From positions 1 through 62,683 of the forward strand of contig JAFYPL010000014.1 of assembly GCA_017547525.1 (NCBI GenBank): DNA of 62,683 nt. Reading direction: 5' to 3'. The translations under genes were made by a program, and so were the position numbers. A model generated the notes under the pieces. It saw nothing but the letters and a program-made list of their open reading frames with translations. It ran no database searches and was not told the origin of the DNA. The DNA comes from Oscillospiraceae bacterium. Its GTDB lineage: Bacteria; Bacillota; Clostridia; Oscillospirales; Ruminococcaceae. Shown here piece after piece: positions 17,858 through 25,771 of this stretch (its first letter is position 1; each line of letters opens with the position of its first letter).

Positions 17858-18054
17858 TACTCTTCCTCCACCAAATTTCCTTCTATATCCTGTATCTTCA
17901 GGCTAGCTTTATTGAGTTTGTCATTACAATAATTCAGTAACTTTACACCTTCAGCATATAACTTCAACAATTCATCCAGTGTAACATTGTTATCCGAAAG
18001 AATCTGTGTAATTTCTTCAAGCCTGTCCATGGCAGTCTCAAAAGTTTGTTTCAT
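17857..18054 (-). CDS. xseB: Exodeoxyribonuclease VII small subunit
   Basis: Small helical subunit that binds several-fold to XseA to form exonuclease VII, which degrades single-stranded DNA to oligonucleotides. The 65-residue protein shows the family pattern TFETAMDRLEEITQIL, then TLDELLKLYAEGVKLLNYC, with an acidic C-terminus. It follows xseA by 6 nt and overlaps ispA by 1 nt, so both subunits come from one transcript. Confidence 0.93.
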   Translation of the reverse strand: MKQTFETAMDRLEEITQILSDNNVTLDELLKLYAEGVKLLNYCNDKLNKASLKIQDIEGNLVEEE

Positions 18055-18060
18055 TGTATG

Positions 18061-19263
18061 TTACACCTTTCTTGGCATAGTTTTTATAATTTCACATTCT
18101 AATTCCTGACGTAAAGTCACTATTTTAGCAGTTTCACCCACTGTAAAGTCACAATCCTTTACAAGGATATCATCTTTATATATAAGCCCGTAACCTTTTT
18201 TCAGATTATTAACTGGGCTTAAATTTTCTAGTAATTTTGTAACAGCTCTTACCGAATGGCTCGCAGATGAAATTTTATTGTCAACGTCACGTTTCATATC
18301 GTTTTCGAGCTGATTCAATCTTGCTTTGTTAAGTAAAATCTTATTTTTTACTGTATTAAAACCGTGAGAATTTTCAATAATTTTCAATTTTGTTTTATAA
18401 CGCTCCATTTTGTTATAAACACTATTTGTGAGAGTTTTATCCATGTTAGCCAACAACATATTCAGGCTGTTAATATCCGGTAAAGCCAGTTCAGCAGCTG
18501 CTGTAGGAGTAGCCGCACGCACATCACAGACAAAATCCAGAATAGAAATATCCACTTCGTGCCCCACTGCACTTATTGTTGGCTTTCGGCATGCAAAAGC
18601 AGCTCGTGCTATTTTTTCACTATTAAATACCCACAAGTCTTCTTTGCTGCCACCACCACGTCCAATTATAATTACATCGATATCTTCTCGGCCATCAAGA
18701 GCCCTGATAGCATCCACGATACTTGTCTCAGCCTGATCTCCCTGCACAAGACAAGGTGATAATATAATCTCTACGCAAGGAAATCTTCTCTTGGCTACAC
18801 TTATAATATCATGAAGGGCAGCACCTTTCGTTGATGTAGCTACCCCAATTTTAAATGGAATTTCTGGTAATTTCTTTTTATATTTCTGATCGAAAAGTCC
18901 TTCTTTTTCAAGCTTGTTTTTTGTTCTTTCGAAAGCCAGCCGATAGGAACCGGCGCCACTGAGGAACATATTGGTAGCATATAACTGATATGCACCATCT
19001 CTTTCATAAAGAGATATTTTGCCTCTAACTATTACCTTCATACCATTATCAGGTACAAACGTTACACTTCTTACATGTGACGAAAACAAAACTGCTTTTA
19101 TAGCAGATTTTTCATCTTTAAGAGTAAAATAACAATGACCTGACGGATATTTTTTAAAATTAGAAATTTCCCCCTCTACAGCAACATCAAACAAATTTTT
19201 GTCGTTTTCAAGAAGGTTTTTTACATACAGATTCAAGGATGTAACGGATAATATATCAGCCAT
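18061..19263 (-). CDS. xseA: Exodeoxyribonuclease VII large subunit
   Basis: Catalytic subunit of exonuclease VII, active on single-stranded DNA in repair. The 400-residue protein has an N-terminal OB-fold (SVTSLNLYVKNLLEND to about 100; GEISNFKKYPSGHCYFTLKD) and the catalytic domain with the signature DVIIIGRGGGSKEDLWVFN and AVGHEVDISILDFVCDVRA. The C-terminal half is helical, as needed for XseB binding. It overlaps the preceding TsaD-like gene by 8 nt and is followed by xseB. Confidence 0.96.
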   Translation of the reverse strand: MADILSVTSLNLYVKNLLENDKNLFDVAVEGEISNFKKYPSGHCYFTLKDEKSAIKAVLFSSHVRSVTFVPDNGMKVIVRGKISLYERDGAYQLYATNMFLSGAGSYRLAFERTKNKLEKEGLFDQKYKKKLPEIPFKIGVATSTKGAALHDIISVAKRRFPCVEIILSPCLVQGDQAETSIVDAIRALDGREDIDVIIIGRGGGSKEDLWVFNSEKIARAAFACRKPTISAVGHEVDISILDFVCDVRAATPTAAAELALPDINSLNMLLANMDKTLTNSVYNKMERYKTKLKIIENSHGFNTVKNKILLNKARLNQLENDMKRDVDNKISSASHSVRAVTKLLENLSPVNNLKKGYGLIYKDDILVKDCDFTVGETAKIVTLRQELECEIIKTMPRKV

Positions 19264-20179
19264 TTTTTACCTTTCTGTAAGCATTGACAGCTACACCAAC
19301 AGCATTGTCCCGTGATAACTGTGGCTGTACAAACATTGCATCTGGTATAGCATCTGTAACAATTTTTTTAATAACGGTAGAACTCATAACTCCACCTGCA
19401 AGAATCACAGGCATATTTCCAAAATCAGCCTGTACATTCTGTATCATTTTTATTATTGACTTTGCAATAAAAGTAAGGCAATACTTACATACATATTCTT
19501 TACTGTAAGATTGCTTCAGAAGTTTTTCACATTGATTTTCAAGTCCGGAAAGGTTACAGTTATACCCTTTTACCGATACTTTTATATTTTTTATTATATC
19601 TGGGCATTTTTCTGCCTTCTCTGAAACATAAATACCTGCAGGAAATGGGTAGCCGAGTTTTACCCCTAATCTGTCCACAGCCTGTCCGGCAAAAAGATCC
19701 ATAGATGAACCTAAATTCTGAACAACTTTTCCTTCTTGTGCAAACATTATATCCGTAGTTCCACCTGAAACATGCAGCATGATCAGCTTCTGAGCAAAAA
19801 GCTCCTCTTTATCCAAATCATATAACGCACTTGTAAGATGCCCTGTCTGATGAGACGTTTCGATGACCGGTACATTCAGAGCTGCACCGATAGAATATGC
19901 ACTCATCTTTCCAGTAAGGAAGCATGGCATATACGAATTTTCTTCATCTCTTGGTTTTACGGATACGCCAACAGCACCAATATCCTTTATTTCCATTTTG
20001 GAAAGGATATCGGTGAGGTTCTTGATATGTTCGAATACAGCCTGTTGTTGTCGCAGGCCTATCCGTCCTTGCTCTACGGGCAGAAAACGCTTTTCATGGA
20101 ATATAATTTTATGTTTATCATTATCTACCATGCTTACGGAAGTGGCGTAGTTGCTGGTGTCTATGCCCAGTGTAATCAT
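19256..20179 (-). CDS. TsaD-like (glycoprotease/M22 family) paralogue
   Basis: A 307-residue member of the ASKHA-fold TsaD/Kae1 superfamily. Metal-site elements match TsaD: HQTGH (two histidines with three residues between) and the C-terminal LSRDNAVGVA aspartate. Nucleotide-site glycine motifs appear as VSGGTTDIMF and LAGGVMSSTVIKK. It begins ITLGIDTSNYATSVSMVD as TsaD does. True TsaD makes the tRNA t6A modification, but genes in this nusB-xseA position in Clostridia are a separate lineage of unknown function, so I do not call it tsaD. It overlaps nusB by 4 nt and xseA by 8 nt. Confidence 0.85.
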   Translation of the reverse strand: MITLGIDTSNYATSVSMVDNDKHKIIFHEKRFLPVEQGRIGLRQQQAVFEHIKNLTDILSKMEIKDIGAVGVSVKPRDEENSYMPCFLTGKMSAYSIGAALNVPVIETSHQTGHLTSALYDLDKEELFAQKLIMLHVSGGTTDIMFAQEGKVVQNLGSSMDLFAGQAVDRLGVKLGYPFPAGIYVSEKAEKCPDIIKNIKVSVKGYNCNLSGLENQCEKLLKQSYSKEYVCKYCLTFIAKSIIKMIQNVQADFGNMPVILAGGVMSSTVIKKIVTDAIPDAMFVQPQLSRDNAVGVAVNAYRKVKNG

Positions 20180-20589
20180 TCTTTTGTGTGTAACTCTTTG
20201 GAGATAGCACCCAGAACGCCATTTACAAACTGGTAATCATTCTCACCTGCAAATTTTTTGCAGATTTCAACAGCTTCATTAATAATAATGCTGTCCATAT
20301 CTTCATTTGAGAACATCATTTCTGCTGTGCTAAGACGTAAAACTGAACTACAAACACGTGAAATTCTGTTTGCACTCCATTTTTTCAATTTGGAGTAAAT
20401 CATTTCATTTACTTCCTCAGCGTGATCGTAATATGTTTTAATCAGATTAAGTGCGAAATCATCCAGCATATATTCTTCATACTCAGGCAGTTCCTGTGTT
20501 ACTGCCAGAATATCATCCAGATCATTCGCGCTGAAGCTCGCTTCAAAAATAGCTATAAATGCATTTTCTCTTGACTTATGTCTTGTCAT
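20176..20589 (-). CDS. nusB: Transcription antitermination factor NusB
   Basis: All-helical protein that binds boxA RNA with NusE (S10) and supports antitermination of rRNA transcription. The 137-residue length is normal. The N-terminal RNA-binding arginine region reads TRHKSRENAFIAIFEA, and the C-terminal half has the conserved DSIIINEAVEICKKFAGEN and QFVNGVLGAI. It follows asp23 and overlaps the TsaD paralogue by 4 nt. A hairpin of unclear function lies in the 61 nt between asp23 and nusB. Confidence 0.95.
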   Translation of the reverse strand: MTRHKSRENAFIAIFEASFSANDLDDILAVTQELPEYEEYMLDDFALNLIKTYYDHAEEVNEMIYSKLKKWSANRISRVCSSVLRLSTAEMMFSNEDMDSIIINEAVEICKKFAGENDYQFVNGVLGAISKELHTKE

Positions 20590-20615
20590 AATTTTTCTTT
20601 CCCTTTTATTTTGTA

Positions 20616-20640
20616 TGGCTTCCGCATTGTACGGAAGCCA
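20616..20640. other. Hairpin between asp23 and nusB
   Basis: TGGCTTCCG/CGGAAGCCA gives a perfect 9-bp stem with a 7-nt loop. In the sense (minus) direction it is followed by TACAAAATAAAA, not a T-run. In the plus direction it is followed by ATTATTATTTTTATT. It is therefore not a normal terminator for the operon and may be a processing or stability element. Confidence 0.55.
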
Positions 20641-20650
20641 ATTATTATTT

Positions 20651-21010
20651 TTATTCTTCTTCAGATGTTTCTACGCCAGCCACCACAATATTAACTTTTG
20701 ATACTGTAATATTTGTCATATTCTGTACGCTGTTTTTAACAACATTCTGAATTTCTCTGCACATTGCAGGAAGTTTTGAACCGTATTCAGCAATTATATG
20801 AACTGTAATATCAGCTACACCTTCATACATATTAACTTCAACAGATTTAGGAAGGTTTGTTTTTGCAAAAATACCTTTCACACCTGTAGTACCTACAGAA
20901 ACATCTTTTACACCGTCTACTTCCAGAGTCGCTATTTTAGCAACTTTTTCGATAACAGCAGTAGAAATCTGCAGGCCGCCTTCCTGCTTAGATGTATTTT
21001 TAAATTCCAT
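20651..21010 (-). CDS. Asp23/Gls24 family envelope-stress protein
   Basis: Soluble protein of the Asp23/Gls24 family, linked to alkaline and envelope stress in Firmicutes and membrane-tethered by a partner in some species. The start is at the ATG giving MEFKNTSKQE, since GGAGG lies 8 nt upstream; an upstream frame to 21040 lacks such a site. The 119-residue product has the family core GGLQISTAVIEKVAKIATLEV and ITVHIIAEYGSKLPAMCREI. It heads the nusB-xseA-dxs-recN operon and has a promoter directly upstream. Its position before nusB is conserved in Clostridia. Confidence 0.9.
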   Translation of the reverse strand: MEFKNTSKQEGGLQISTAVIEKVAKIATLEVDGVKDVSVGTTGVKGIFAKTNLPKSVEVNMYEGVADITVHIIAEYGSKLPAMCREIQNVVKNSVQNMTNITVSKVNIVVAGVETSEEE

Positions 21011-21114
21011 ATTATATGCCTCCTGTAATATTGAAAACAAAGTAAATGCATATCTTGTATTAAACTGAATAATTTTCTTATTATAAATGCATAAAACACT
21101 TTGGATTACTGAAT

Positions 21115-21143
21115 ATTATACCACTAATGTATAAATATAACAA
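21115..21143 (-). promoter_or_regulatory. Promoter of the asp23-nusB-...-recN operon
   Basis: Minus-strand -35 TTGTTA (21138-21143) and perfect -10 TATAAT (21115-21120) have a 17-nt spacer. The -35 lies 2 nt after the spoIIIAH stop, so this vegetative unit starts at the very end of the sporulation operon. The untranslated leader is about 100 nt. Confidence 0.7.
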
Positions 21144-21145
21144 TA

Positions 21146-21748
21146 CTATTTTACTTCGACTACTACAATATTTTGTGAAGAAATTGTGGTTTTTGACAGA
21201 ACCACATCTCTTATTTTTGCAACATCACTTTTTGTCAGTTCTCCATTCACAGGCCGTACTGCAACAGATACTTTTCCATCTGCTATACTAGCAACACAGT
21301 CAGAAAAACCTTTAGCTTTTACCATGTTCTCTATATCTGTTTCACTTGTCATATTTTGTATAATGTCTGACAATTTAACTGTCGCTTCCTTCTTTTCCCG
21401 ATCAGTAAGTTTAGAATTTTTTAATGCCTTCTGCAATGTATCCAACGCTTCATCTCTTGTCTTTTGCCTGGACAACCTTGCTTGTTCAAAATATTTTTCT
21501 GTATCAGTTTGCGTTGTAGCTACCAGTTGGGCGTCACCATAATTTTTAGTTTCATAATCTTCGCTGCTCATGAGCATGTCACTTTCATTTATTTCAGTTT
21601 CTGCATTGGTCCGCTGTATTTGCTCATCTGTAAATATATAACTGCTCCGTGCACCTTTTGCATACTGCCAGTTCAGATAAACAGCCAGAATCATTGCAAA
21701 ACTTAATACCATCAGCGAAGCCTTTCTTTGTTTATTGATATTTTTCAT
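21146..21748 (-). CDS. spoIIIAH: Stage III sporulation protein AH
   Basis: Mother-cell membrane protein whose extracellular domain meets SpoIIQ across the forespore membranes, forming the channel (feeding tube) needed for late forespore gene expression. The 200-residue protein has one N-terminal membrane segment (ASLMVLSFAMILAVYLNW), a variable linker, and a C-terminal YscJ/FliF-like ring domain (about 110-200; IENMVKAKGFSDCVASI). GGAGGGG precedes the ATG. It is the last of eight spoIIIA genes. The neighbouring genes and the domain order make the call firm despite low sequence conservation. Confidence 0.93.
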   Translation of the reverse strand: MKNINKQRKASLMVLSFAMILAVYLNWQYAKGARSSYIFTDEQIQRTNAETEINESDMLMSSEDYETKNYGDAQLVATTQTDTEKYFEQARLSRQKTRDEALDTLQKALKNSKLTDREKKEATVKLSDIIQNMTSETDIENMVKAKGFSDCVASIADGKVSVAVRPVNGELTKSDVAKIRDVVLSKTTISSQNIVVVEVK

Positions 21749-21763
21749 AAAATCCCCTCCATG

Positions 21764-22315
21764 TTACTGCATTTTTATCACACAAATTCTGTTAGTAGAT
21801 ATGTTTAATACTACAGCTACAGCATTTGTTATATCACTTACAACTTTTATATTATCTGCCCCCTGGCATACGATAGCTACTCCCTGGACCTGGGGATGTA
21901 TGGTTTTTGATATAAGCGCCTGTCTGTGCCCGCTTTCTTCTGTCATTACTATTTCGTTTTCATACGACATACGATTCTGTGTTTGATTGGATTGCCGTGA
22001 TGAGACTGATTGTTCGTTCCGGTCAGATTTTTCCTGTGTAACATACACATTTTCTTCACCCGATTCTAATGTAACCATAATCTTCACTTCACCGGCACCT
22101 TCTATCTGTGATATTAGATCGGTAAGAGATTCTTCCAGAAATAGTCTGTAATCCTCAACAGACTCTGATTCATTATCGCTCACCGTATCCTTTTTCTCGT
22201 ATGTTTCTCCAAGACCTATTAATACCATACCTAACCGCCCTATAAAAACAAATATCCTGTAACCAAATTTCCCCCATATTTCGTTGATAATATTAACGTA
22301 TTTACTTTTTGTCAT
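21764..22315 (-). CDS. spoIIIAG: Stage III sporulation protein AG
   Basis: Mother-cell membrane protein that forms a large ring in the SpoIIIA-SpoIIQ channel. The 183-residue product has one membrane segment near residues 18-36 (YRIFVFIGRLGMVLIGLGE) and a C-terminal ring-building domain with GEVKIMVTLESGEENVYV and VQGVAIVCQGADNIKVVSDI. The latter is the most conserved part of the family. Its start overlaps the spoIIIAF stop by 4 nt, and spoIIIAH follows after 15 nt. Confidence 0.93.
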   Translation of the reverse strand: MTKSKYVNIINEIWGKFGYRIFVFIGRLGMVLIGLGETYEKKDTVSDNESESVEDYRLFLEESLTDLISQIEGAGEVKIMVTLESGEENVYVTQEKSDRNEQSVSSRQSNQTQNRMSYENEIVMTEESGHRQALISKTIHPQVQGVAIVCQGADNIKVVSDITNAVAVVLNISTNRICVIKMQ

Positions 22316-22767
22316 TGGTTATTGTTGTCTCCTGATACTATACTTTCTGCCGGTATTATATCGCCCAATATACCCTTGGCATAATTCAGCTTTTCACTAT
22401 CTACTCCCCACAAATATAGCTGGTCAATATAAAATCCATCTTCACTTTTATTTATATGCAGTTCTATATTTGAATAGCATATACTTTCCTGATTTAGCCT
22501 TTCAATAATCTGGGCCTCTATCTTTTCTTTAGCCTTATCGATAACATAAGATTCCTCATATGGACTATTCGGGATTATATTTTTTTCATATCCGAAATCG
22601 ATACCTGGAAAGTTTATATCACTATCAAATATTGTGATTATAAGGTAAAGCACTATAACCAATCTTACAGATTTCTCATTTTTTCCCATTGGGATTATAT
22701 CTGTAAATATCCCTGTTATATATCCACATAAGCATAATATTCCTACAGTTTTCAAAATATTATCCAT
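22312..22767 (-). CDS. spoIIIAF: Stage III sporulation protein AF
   Basis: Membrane component of the mother-cell SpoIIIA complex with two N-terminal membrane segments (ILKTVGILCLCGYITGIF and SVRLVIVLYLIITIFD) and a soluble remainder. The start is set at the second ATG (MDNILKTVG), because GGAG lies 6 nt upstream; the first ATG at 22779 lies inside spoIIIAE and has no binding site. The 151-residue product is a little short compared with the Bacillus protein. Assignment rests on the membrane pattern and strict position between AE and AG. Confidence 0.88.
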   Translation of the reverse strand: MDNILKTVGILCLCGYITGIFTDIIPMGKNEKSVRLVIVLYLIITIFDSDINFPGIDFGYEKNIIPNSPYEESYVIDKAKEKIEAQIIERLNQESICYSNIELHINKSEDGFYIDQLYLWGVDSEKLNYAKGILGDIIPAESIVSGDNNNQ

Positions 22768-22768
22768 T

Positions 22769-23824
22769 TTATACTCCATTTGTCATACTAATCATTATCG
22801 TGATTGAAAATATAAACATCACAACAAATAAAATAATCACTGACAATATCAACTCTGTTATATTAACAAACCCTTTTACACATTCTCCTATACCTTTATT
22901 ATCGAAAATATCACAACATATATAAAGAAAGTTCATACAGATGCAATATATAATAATCAACAATAGTGGCGATGCAAAAATCATTACAACACCAACAATC
23001 CCAGCCGCACCTGCAAATCCTTTTATCGCCTCCATACCTGCAAATACACTGCTGACAGCATCCTGTAATACACTTCCTATTACCGGTATAGCAGAGCCTG
23101 TCAAAATTTTTCCTGTTTTAACAATTATAGTGTCTTTGCCCTGCGAAATAGCAGTCTGTACTGCAAGCAAAAAGCATATAACGGAAACTAGGCTCCTCAT
23201 TAACCATTTTATTGCTTTCAGATAAAAATCCGATGCGGATTTAAGTTTTATATATGGTGAAACTGCATTTGCAACTATCAGTGCATAATAGATATTCAAT
23301 GAAGGAATTATAATATCAAGTATAATATTAGCAACAGTTATCATACCTGTAAGGAAAAATCCTGTATAAACTGTGGATGTTACAACTTCACCACTTGCCG
23401 CAGAAATACCAGCATACACAGGAAGAAATACAATCATAAAATTTTTTACCGATATTAGTCCTGTGGTAACCATATCAATTACCTGTTGCAAAGGATCAAT
23501 TAGCATCGTAAATATAACCAATACATAAATTTGTTCATAAATCCTTTTATCTGTACCATCAGATTGTATAGCTTTTATTACCGCTGCTACCAATAATATT
23601 CCTAATATTTTTATCGTAATCTTTATGGGTAGTTCTGAATTCTGTCTTATGTACCCTTTTACATATTCTATAACATAGCCAATGTTCAAACTGTCATCTT
23701 GTAAAATACCATTTATATTATATTCCTGTACAATGCTGTGGATTTCTTCTGTATAGTCAACAGCGTATGCCGGTACCGGATACAATAATATAAAGCAAAT
23801 TACTATTCCTGTAACTTTTCTCAT
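22769..23824 (-). CDS. spoIIIAE: Stage III sporulation protein AE
   Basis: Polytopic mother-cell membrane protein of the SpoIIIA complex. The 351-residue protein begins with a signal-like segment (IVICFILLYPVPAYA) and contains about seven to eight hydrophobic segments, including the conserved GSAIPVIGSVLQDAVSSVF region. Its start overlaps the spoIIIAD stop by 4 nt (ATGA), suggesting coupled translation. Length and position agree with the family. Confidence 0.94.
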   Translation of the reverse strand: MRKVTGIVICFILLYPVPAYAVDYTEEIHSIVQEYNINGILQDDSLNIGYVIEYVKGYIRQNSELPIKITIKILGILLVAAVIKAIQSDGTDKRIYEQIYVLVIFTMLIDPLQQVIDMVTTGLISVKNFMIVFLPVYAGISAASGEVVTSTVYTGFFLTGMITVANIILDIIIPSLNIYYALIVANAVSPYIKLKSASDFYLKAIKWLMRSLVSVICFLLAVQTAISQGKDTIIVKTGKILTGSAIPVIGSVLQDAVSSVFAGMEAIKGFAGAAGIVGVVMIFASPLLLIIIYCICMNFLYICCDIFDNKGIGECVKGFVNITELILSVIILFVVMFIFSITIMISMTNGV

Positions 23825-24201
23825 TCTATAAGCCCTTTTATTATTTCAAGAATCTGTATAAATAGTGGCATTGCAATAAATGTAATCGCTATCTTTCCTG
23901 CAAATTCCATCTGATTGGCAAGCGACTCATGCCCATTGTCTACAGCTATATCATGCACAAATCCCGTTATAAGACTTATTCCCATTGTTTTATAAATTAC
24001 AGAGAACTCGGTTGGAAAATATTCTCCGATAAGTTGTTTTACACTCTGAATAATATCTCGTGAATAATTTACTATATAAACTGTAATGAGAATGCAAACT
24101 GTAAGATTTATCAGAGAAGAAACTGCTTTGTCATATATTGGTAAAACTGAAAACAAAATAGTAGCTATAGCAATTATTATTGATATTTTTATTATTTCCA
24201 T
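23821..24201 (-). CDS. spoIIIAD: Stage III sporulation protein AD
   Basis: Small membrane protein (126 residues, about four hydrophobic segments) of the SpoIIIA complex. The ATG giving MEIIKISIIIAIA is chosen; an upstream TTG at 24213 lies within spoIIIAC and would add four residues. The C-terminal half has the conserved ESLANQMEFAGKIAITFIAM segment, equivalent to ASKIELAGKILI of Bacillus. It overlaps spoIIIAE by 4 nt and follows spoIIIAC by 1 nt. Confidence 0.93.
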   Translation of the reverse strand: MEIIKISIIIAIATILFSVLPIYDKAVSSLINLTVCILITVYIVNYSRDIIQSVKQLIGEYFPTEFSVIYKTMGISLITGFVHDIAVDNGHESLANQMEFAGKIAITFIAMPLFIQILEIIKGLIE

Positions 24202-24202
24202 T

Positions 24203-24397
24203 TTATAACTCAAACAAATATTTTATTGTAACAAATAGCTCTTTTATCTGTGTAATCACCATTGAAAGTACAACTATAAGACCTGCAAGCGTTGTGAGCA
24301 TAGCCTGGTCCTCTCTTCCGGATCTGACCAGCACCTGGTTAAGCACTGAAATAATAATTCCTATTGCTGCTATTCTAAAAATCAAATCTACGTCCAT
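24203..24397 (-). CDS. spoIIIAC: Stage III sporulation protein AC
   Basis: Very small membrane protein of 64 residues with two hydrophobic segments (IFRIAAIGIIISVLNQVL and MLTTLAGLIVVLSMVI) joined by the conserved polar link RSGREDQA. It is a subunit of the mother-cell SpoIIIA complex. GGAG lies 6 nt before the ATG. It sits 9 nt after spoIIIAB and directly before spoIIIAD. Confidence 0.94.
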   Translation of the reverse strand: MDVDLIFRIAAIGIIISVLNQVLVRSGREDQAMLTTLAGLIVVLSMVITQIKELFVTIKYLFEL

Positions 24398-24406
24398 TTG
24401 AAACTC

Positions 24407-24874
24407 CTAAAGTAAAACAATAATCATAATCATACTAACGGACAAACCGCGCACAATATTTTCTTTATTACAAGATATATATCTTTCTCTGTACTCCTGT
24501 AACAAATTTTTCAATACTGAAATATTGTCTGATATATACATATTCTCTTCTTTTACATTTCGTCTCCCTAATCCATAAAAAACTTTACTTACTATATTCA
24601 ATATGTTTTTATCTATAAGGCTTTTTTCCAGATCTTTAAAAAAGCTCTCTCTGTCGTGAAATTTAAAATTTTTATAATAAGTAATCTTATCTGAATTACT
24701 TATTATGCCACTATCTACATACGTCTGTCCCATAAGACACGCTGTCTGTAATATGTTTAAAAACTCTATAGTATATATGAGAAATTGAAATGTGCACCTG
24801 TCTTTCATACTCCTGATATAGAATGTAAAGAACACAGAAGTGCCAAGTAATAACCGTCCGGCAAATTTAAACAT
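24407..24874 (-). CDS. spoIIIAB: Stage III sporulation protein AB
   Basis: Mother-cell membrane protein of the SpoIIIA complex, with a weak likeness to type II secretion GspF proteins. The 155-residue product has an N-terminal hydrophobic segment (GRLLLGTSVFFTFYI), a helical soluble domain and a C-terminal hydrophobic anchor (GLSVSMIMIIVLL). The ATG at 24874 is preferred over a TTG one codon upstream. It overlaps spoIIIAA by 8 nt. Sequence conservation is low, so the call leans on position and topology. Confidence 0.9.
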   Translation of the reverse strand: MFKFAGRLLLGTSVFFTFYIRSMKDRCTFQFLIYTIEFLNILQTACLMGQTYVDSGIISNSDKITYYKNFKFHDRESFFKDLEKSLIDKNILNIVSKVFYGLGRRNVKEENMYISDNISVLKNLLQEYRERYISCNKENIVRGLSVSMIMIIVLL

Positions 24875-25679
24875 CAATCATCTCCCTAATACAAAAAAAA
24901 TTATTCTGACCAGATATAACCGCTATTTTATCAAACACTTTATTGTCAAGTAACAATTTAATGTTTGGTTTCATCCACAGTTTATCCACACTGTCAGCAT
25001 GTACGCTGCAAATAAATCTGACACCCGTATTCATAAATGCCAATAATTGTTCTGCCTCCTCTACGCTACCTATTTCATCACAAATTACCAGTTGTGGATT
25101 CATACTACGCACGGCGTGACCGATAGCCTGTGTTTTATTTAATCCAGAAATCACTTCAACATTACCAGGACAATTATAAAATTCATTTCTTTCATCACAT
25201 ACCACAGTGTTGTACTCTGTATTTGCACAGATATTTTTCAGCAGTGTAGTTTTTCCGCTATGAGGAGGCCCTGCTATCAATAGTCCTCTATCAAAACAAA
25301 TCAATGATTTATCGTATTTGTATTCTGCAACTGATGCTATACGAATAATTAATGACGTAACAGTATTAAGGATATAAACATCCTCGCTTTTTATAAATTT
25401 ACCTCCTATACCTACTCGATGACCGCCAGAAAGCGTAATAAAGCCTTGAGAAATCTGATCTTGATATGCTGATAATGTATAATCACACAATTTCATGAAA
25501 ACAGAGTCGATGTCTTTTTGCTCCATTATTTTTTTATCTGCAAAAACATATTTACCATCTATACAAAGTTTCACTTTTTTCCCAGCAGACAATCGTATTT
25601 CCGTTACATTTCCCATCCGAAAATAATTGTTCAGTTTTATAGGGATTTTATCTAATATGTTCTTTAAATTCTTGTCCAT
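24867..25679 (-). CDS. spoIIIAA: Stage III sporulation protein AA, ATPase
   Basis: Cytosolic secretion-type ATPase thought to energise the SpoIIIA-SpoIIQ channel from the mother cell. The 270-residue protein has Walker A GPPHSGKT at 137-144, a Walker B-like LVICDEIG and the following SVHADS, as in type II/IV secretion ATPases. The N-terminal half has FITLSGGHRVGIGGKF, typical of SpoIIIAA. It heads the eight-gene operon. In Bacillus the operon is transcribed by sigma E, but I found no convincing sigma E promoter in the 54 nt between the upstream terminator and the start. Confidence 0.95.
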   Translation of the reverse strand: MDKNLKNILDKIPIKLNNYFRMGNVTEIRLSAGKKVKLCIDGKYVFADKKIMEQKDIDSVFMKLCDYTLSAYQDQISQGFITLSGGHRVGIGGKFIKSEDVYILNTVTSLIIRIASVAEYKYDKSLICFDRGLLIAGPPHSGKTTLLKNICANTEYNTVVCDERNEFYNCPGNVEVISGLNKTQAIGHAVRSMNPQLVICDEIGSVEEAEQLLAFMNTGVRFICSVHADSVDKLWMKPNIKLLLDNKVFDKIAVISGQNNFFCIREMIDV

Positions 25680-25733
25680 AATTTCACCTTTGTTAATGAT
25701 TATGTTGCTTACCTAAATTAAAGAACAAAAAAT

Positions 25734-25761
25734 AAACCAGACAGTAAATACTGTCTGGTTT
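25734..25761. terminator. Terminator of the ligA-gatCAB-ade unit
   Basis: AAACCAGACAGTA/TACTGTCTGGTTT forms a 13-bp stem with a very small loop, 11 nt after the methyltransferase stop. On the minus strand ATTTTTTGTTCTT follows. The plus-strand side is also T-rich, so it can work both ways. Confidence 0.9.
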
Positions 25762-25771
25762 TATATTATTT

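Noticed and set aside
25680-25733. A sigma E promoter for spoIIIAA
   Set aside because: The only CATA-like element (CATAATCAT) lies too close to the ribosome-binding site and has no matching -35. The expected mother-cell promoter is not visible.
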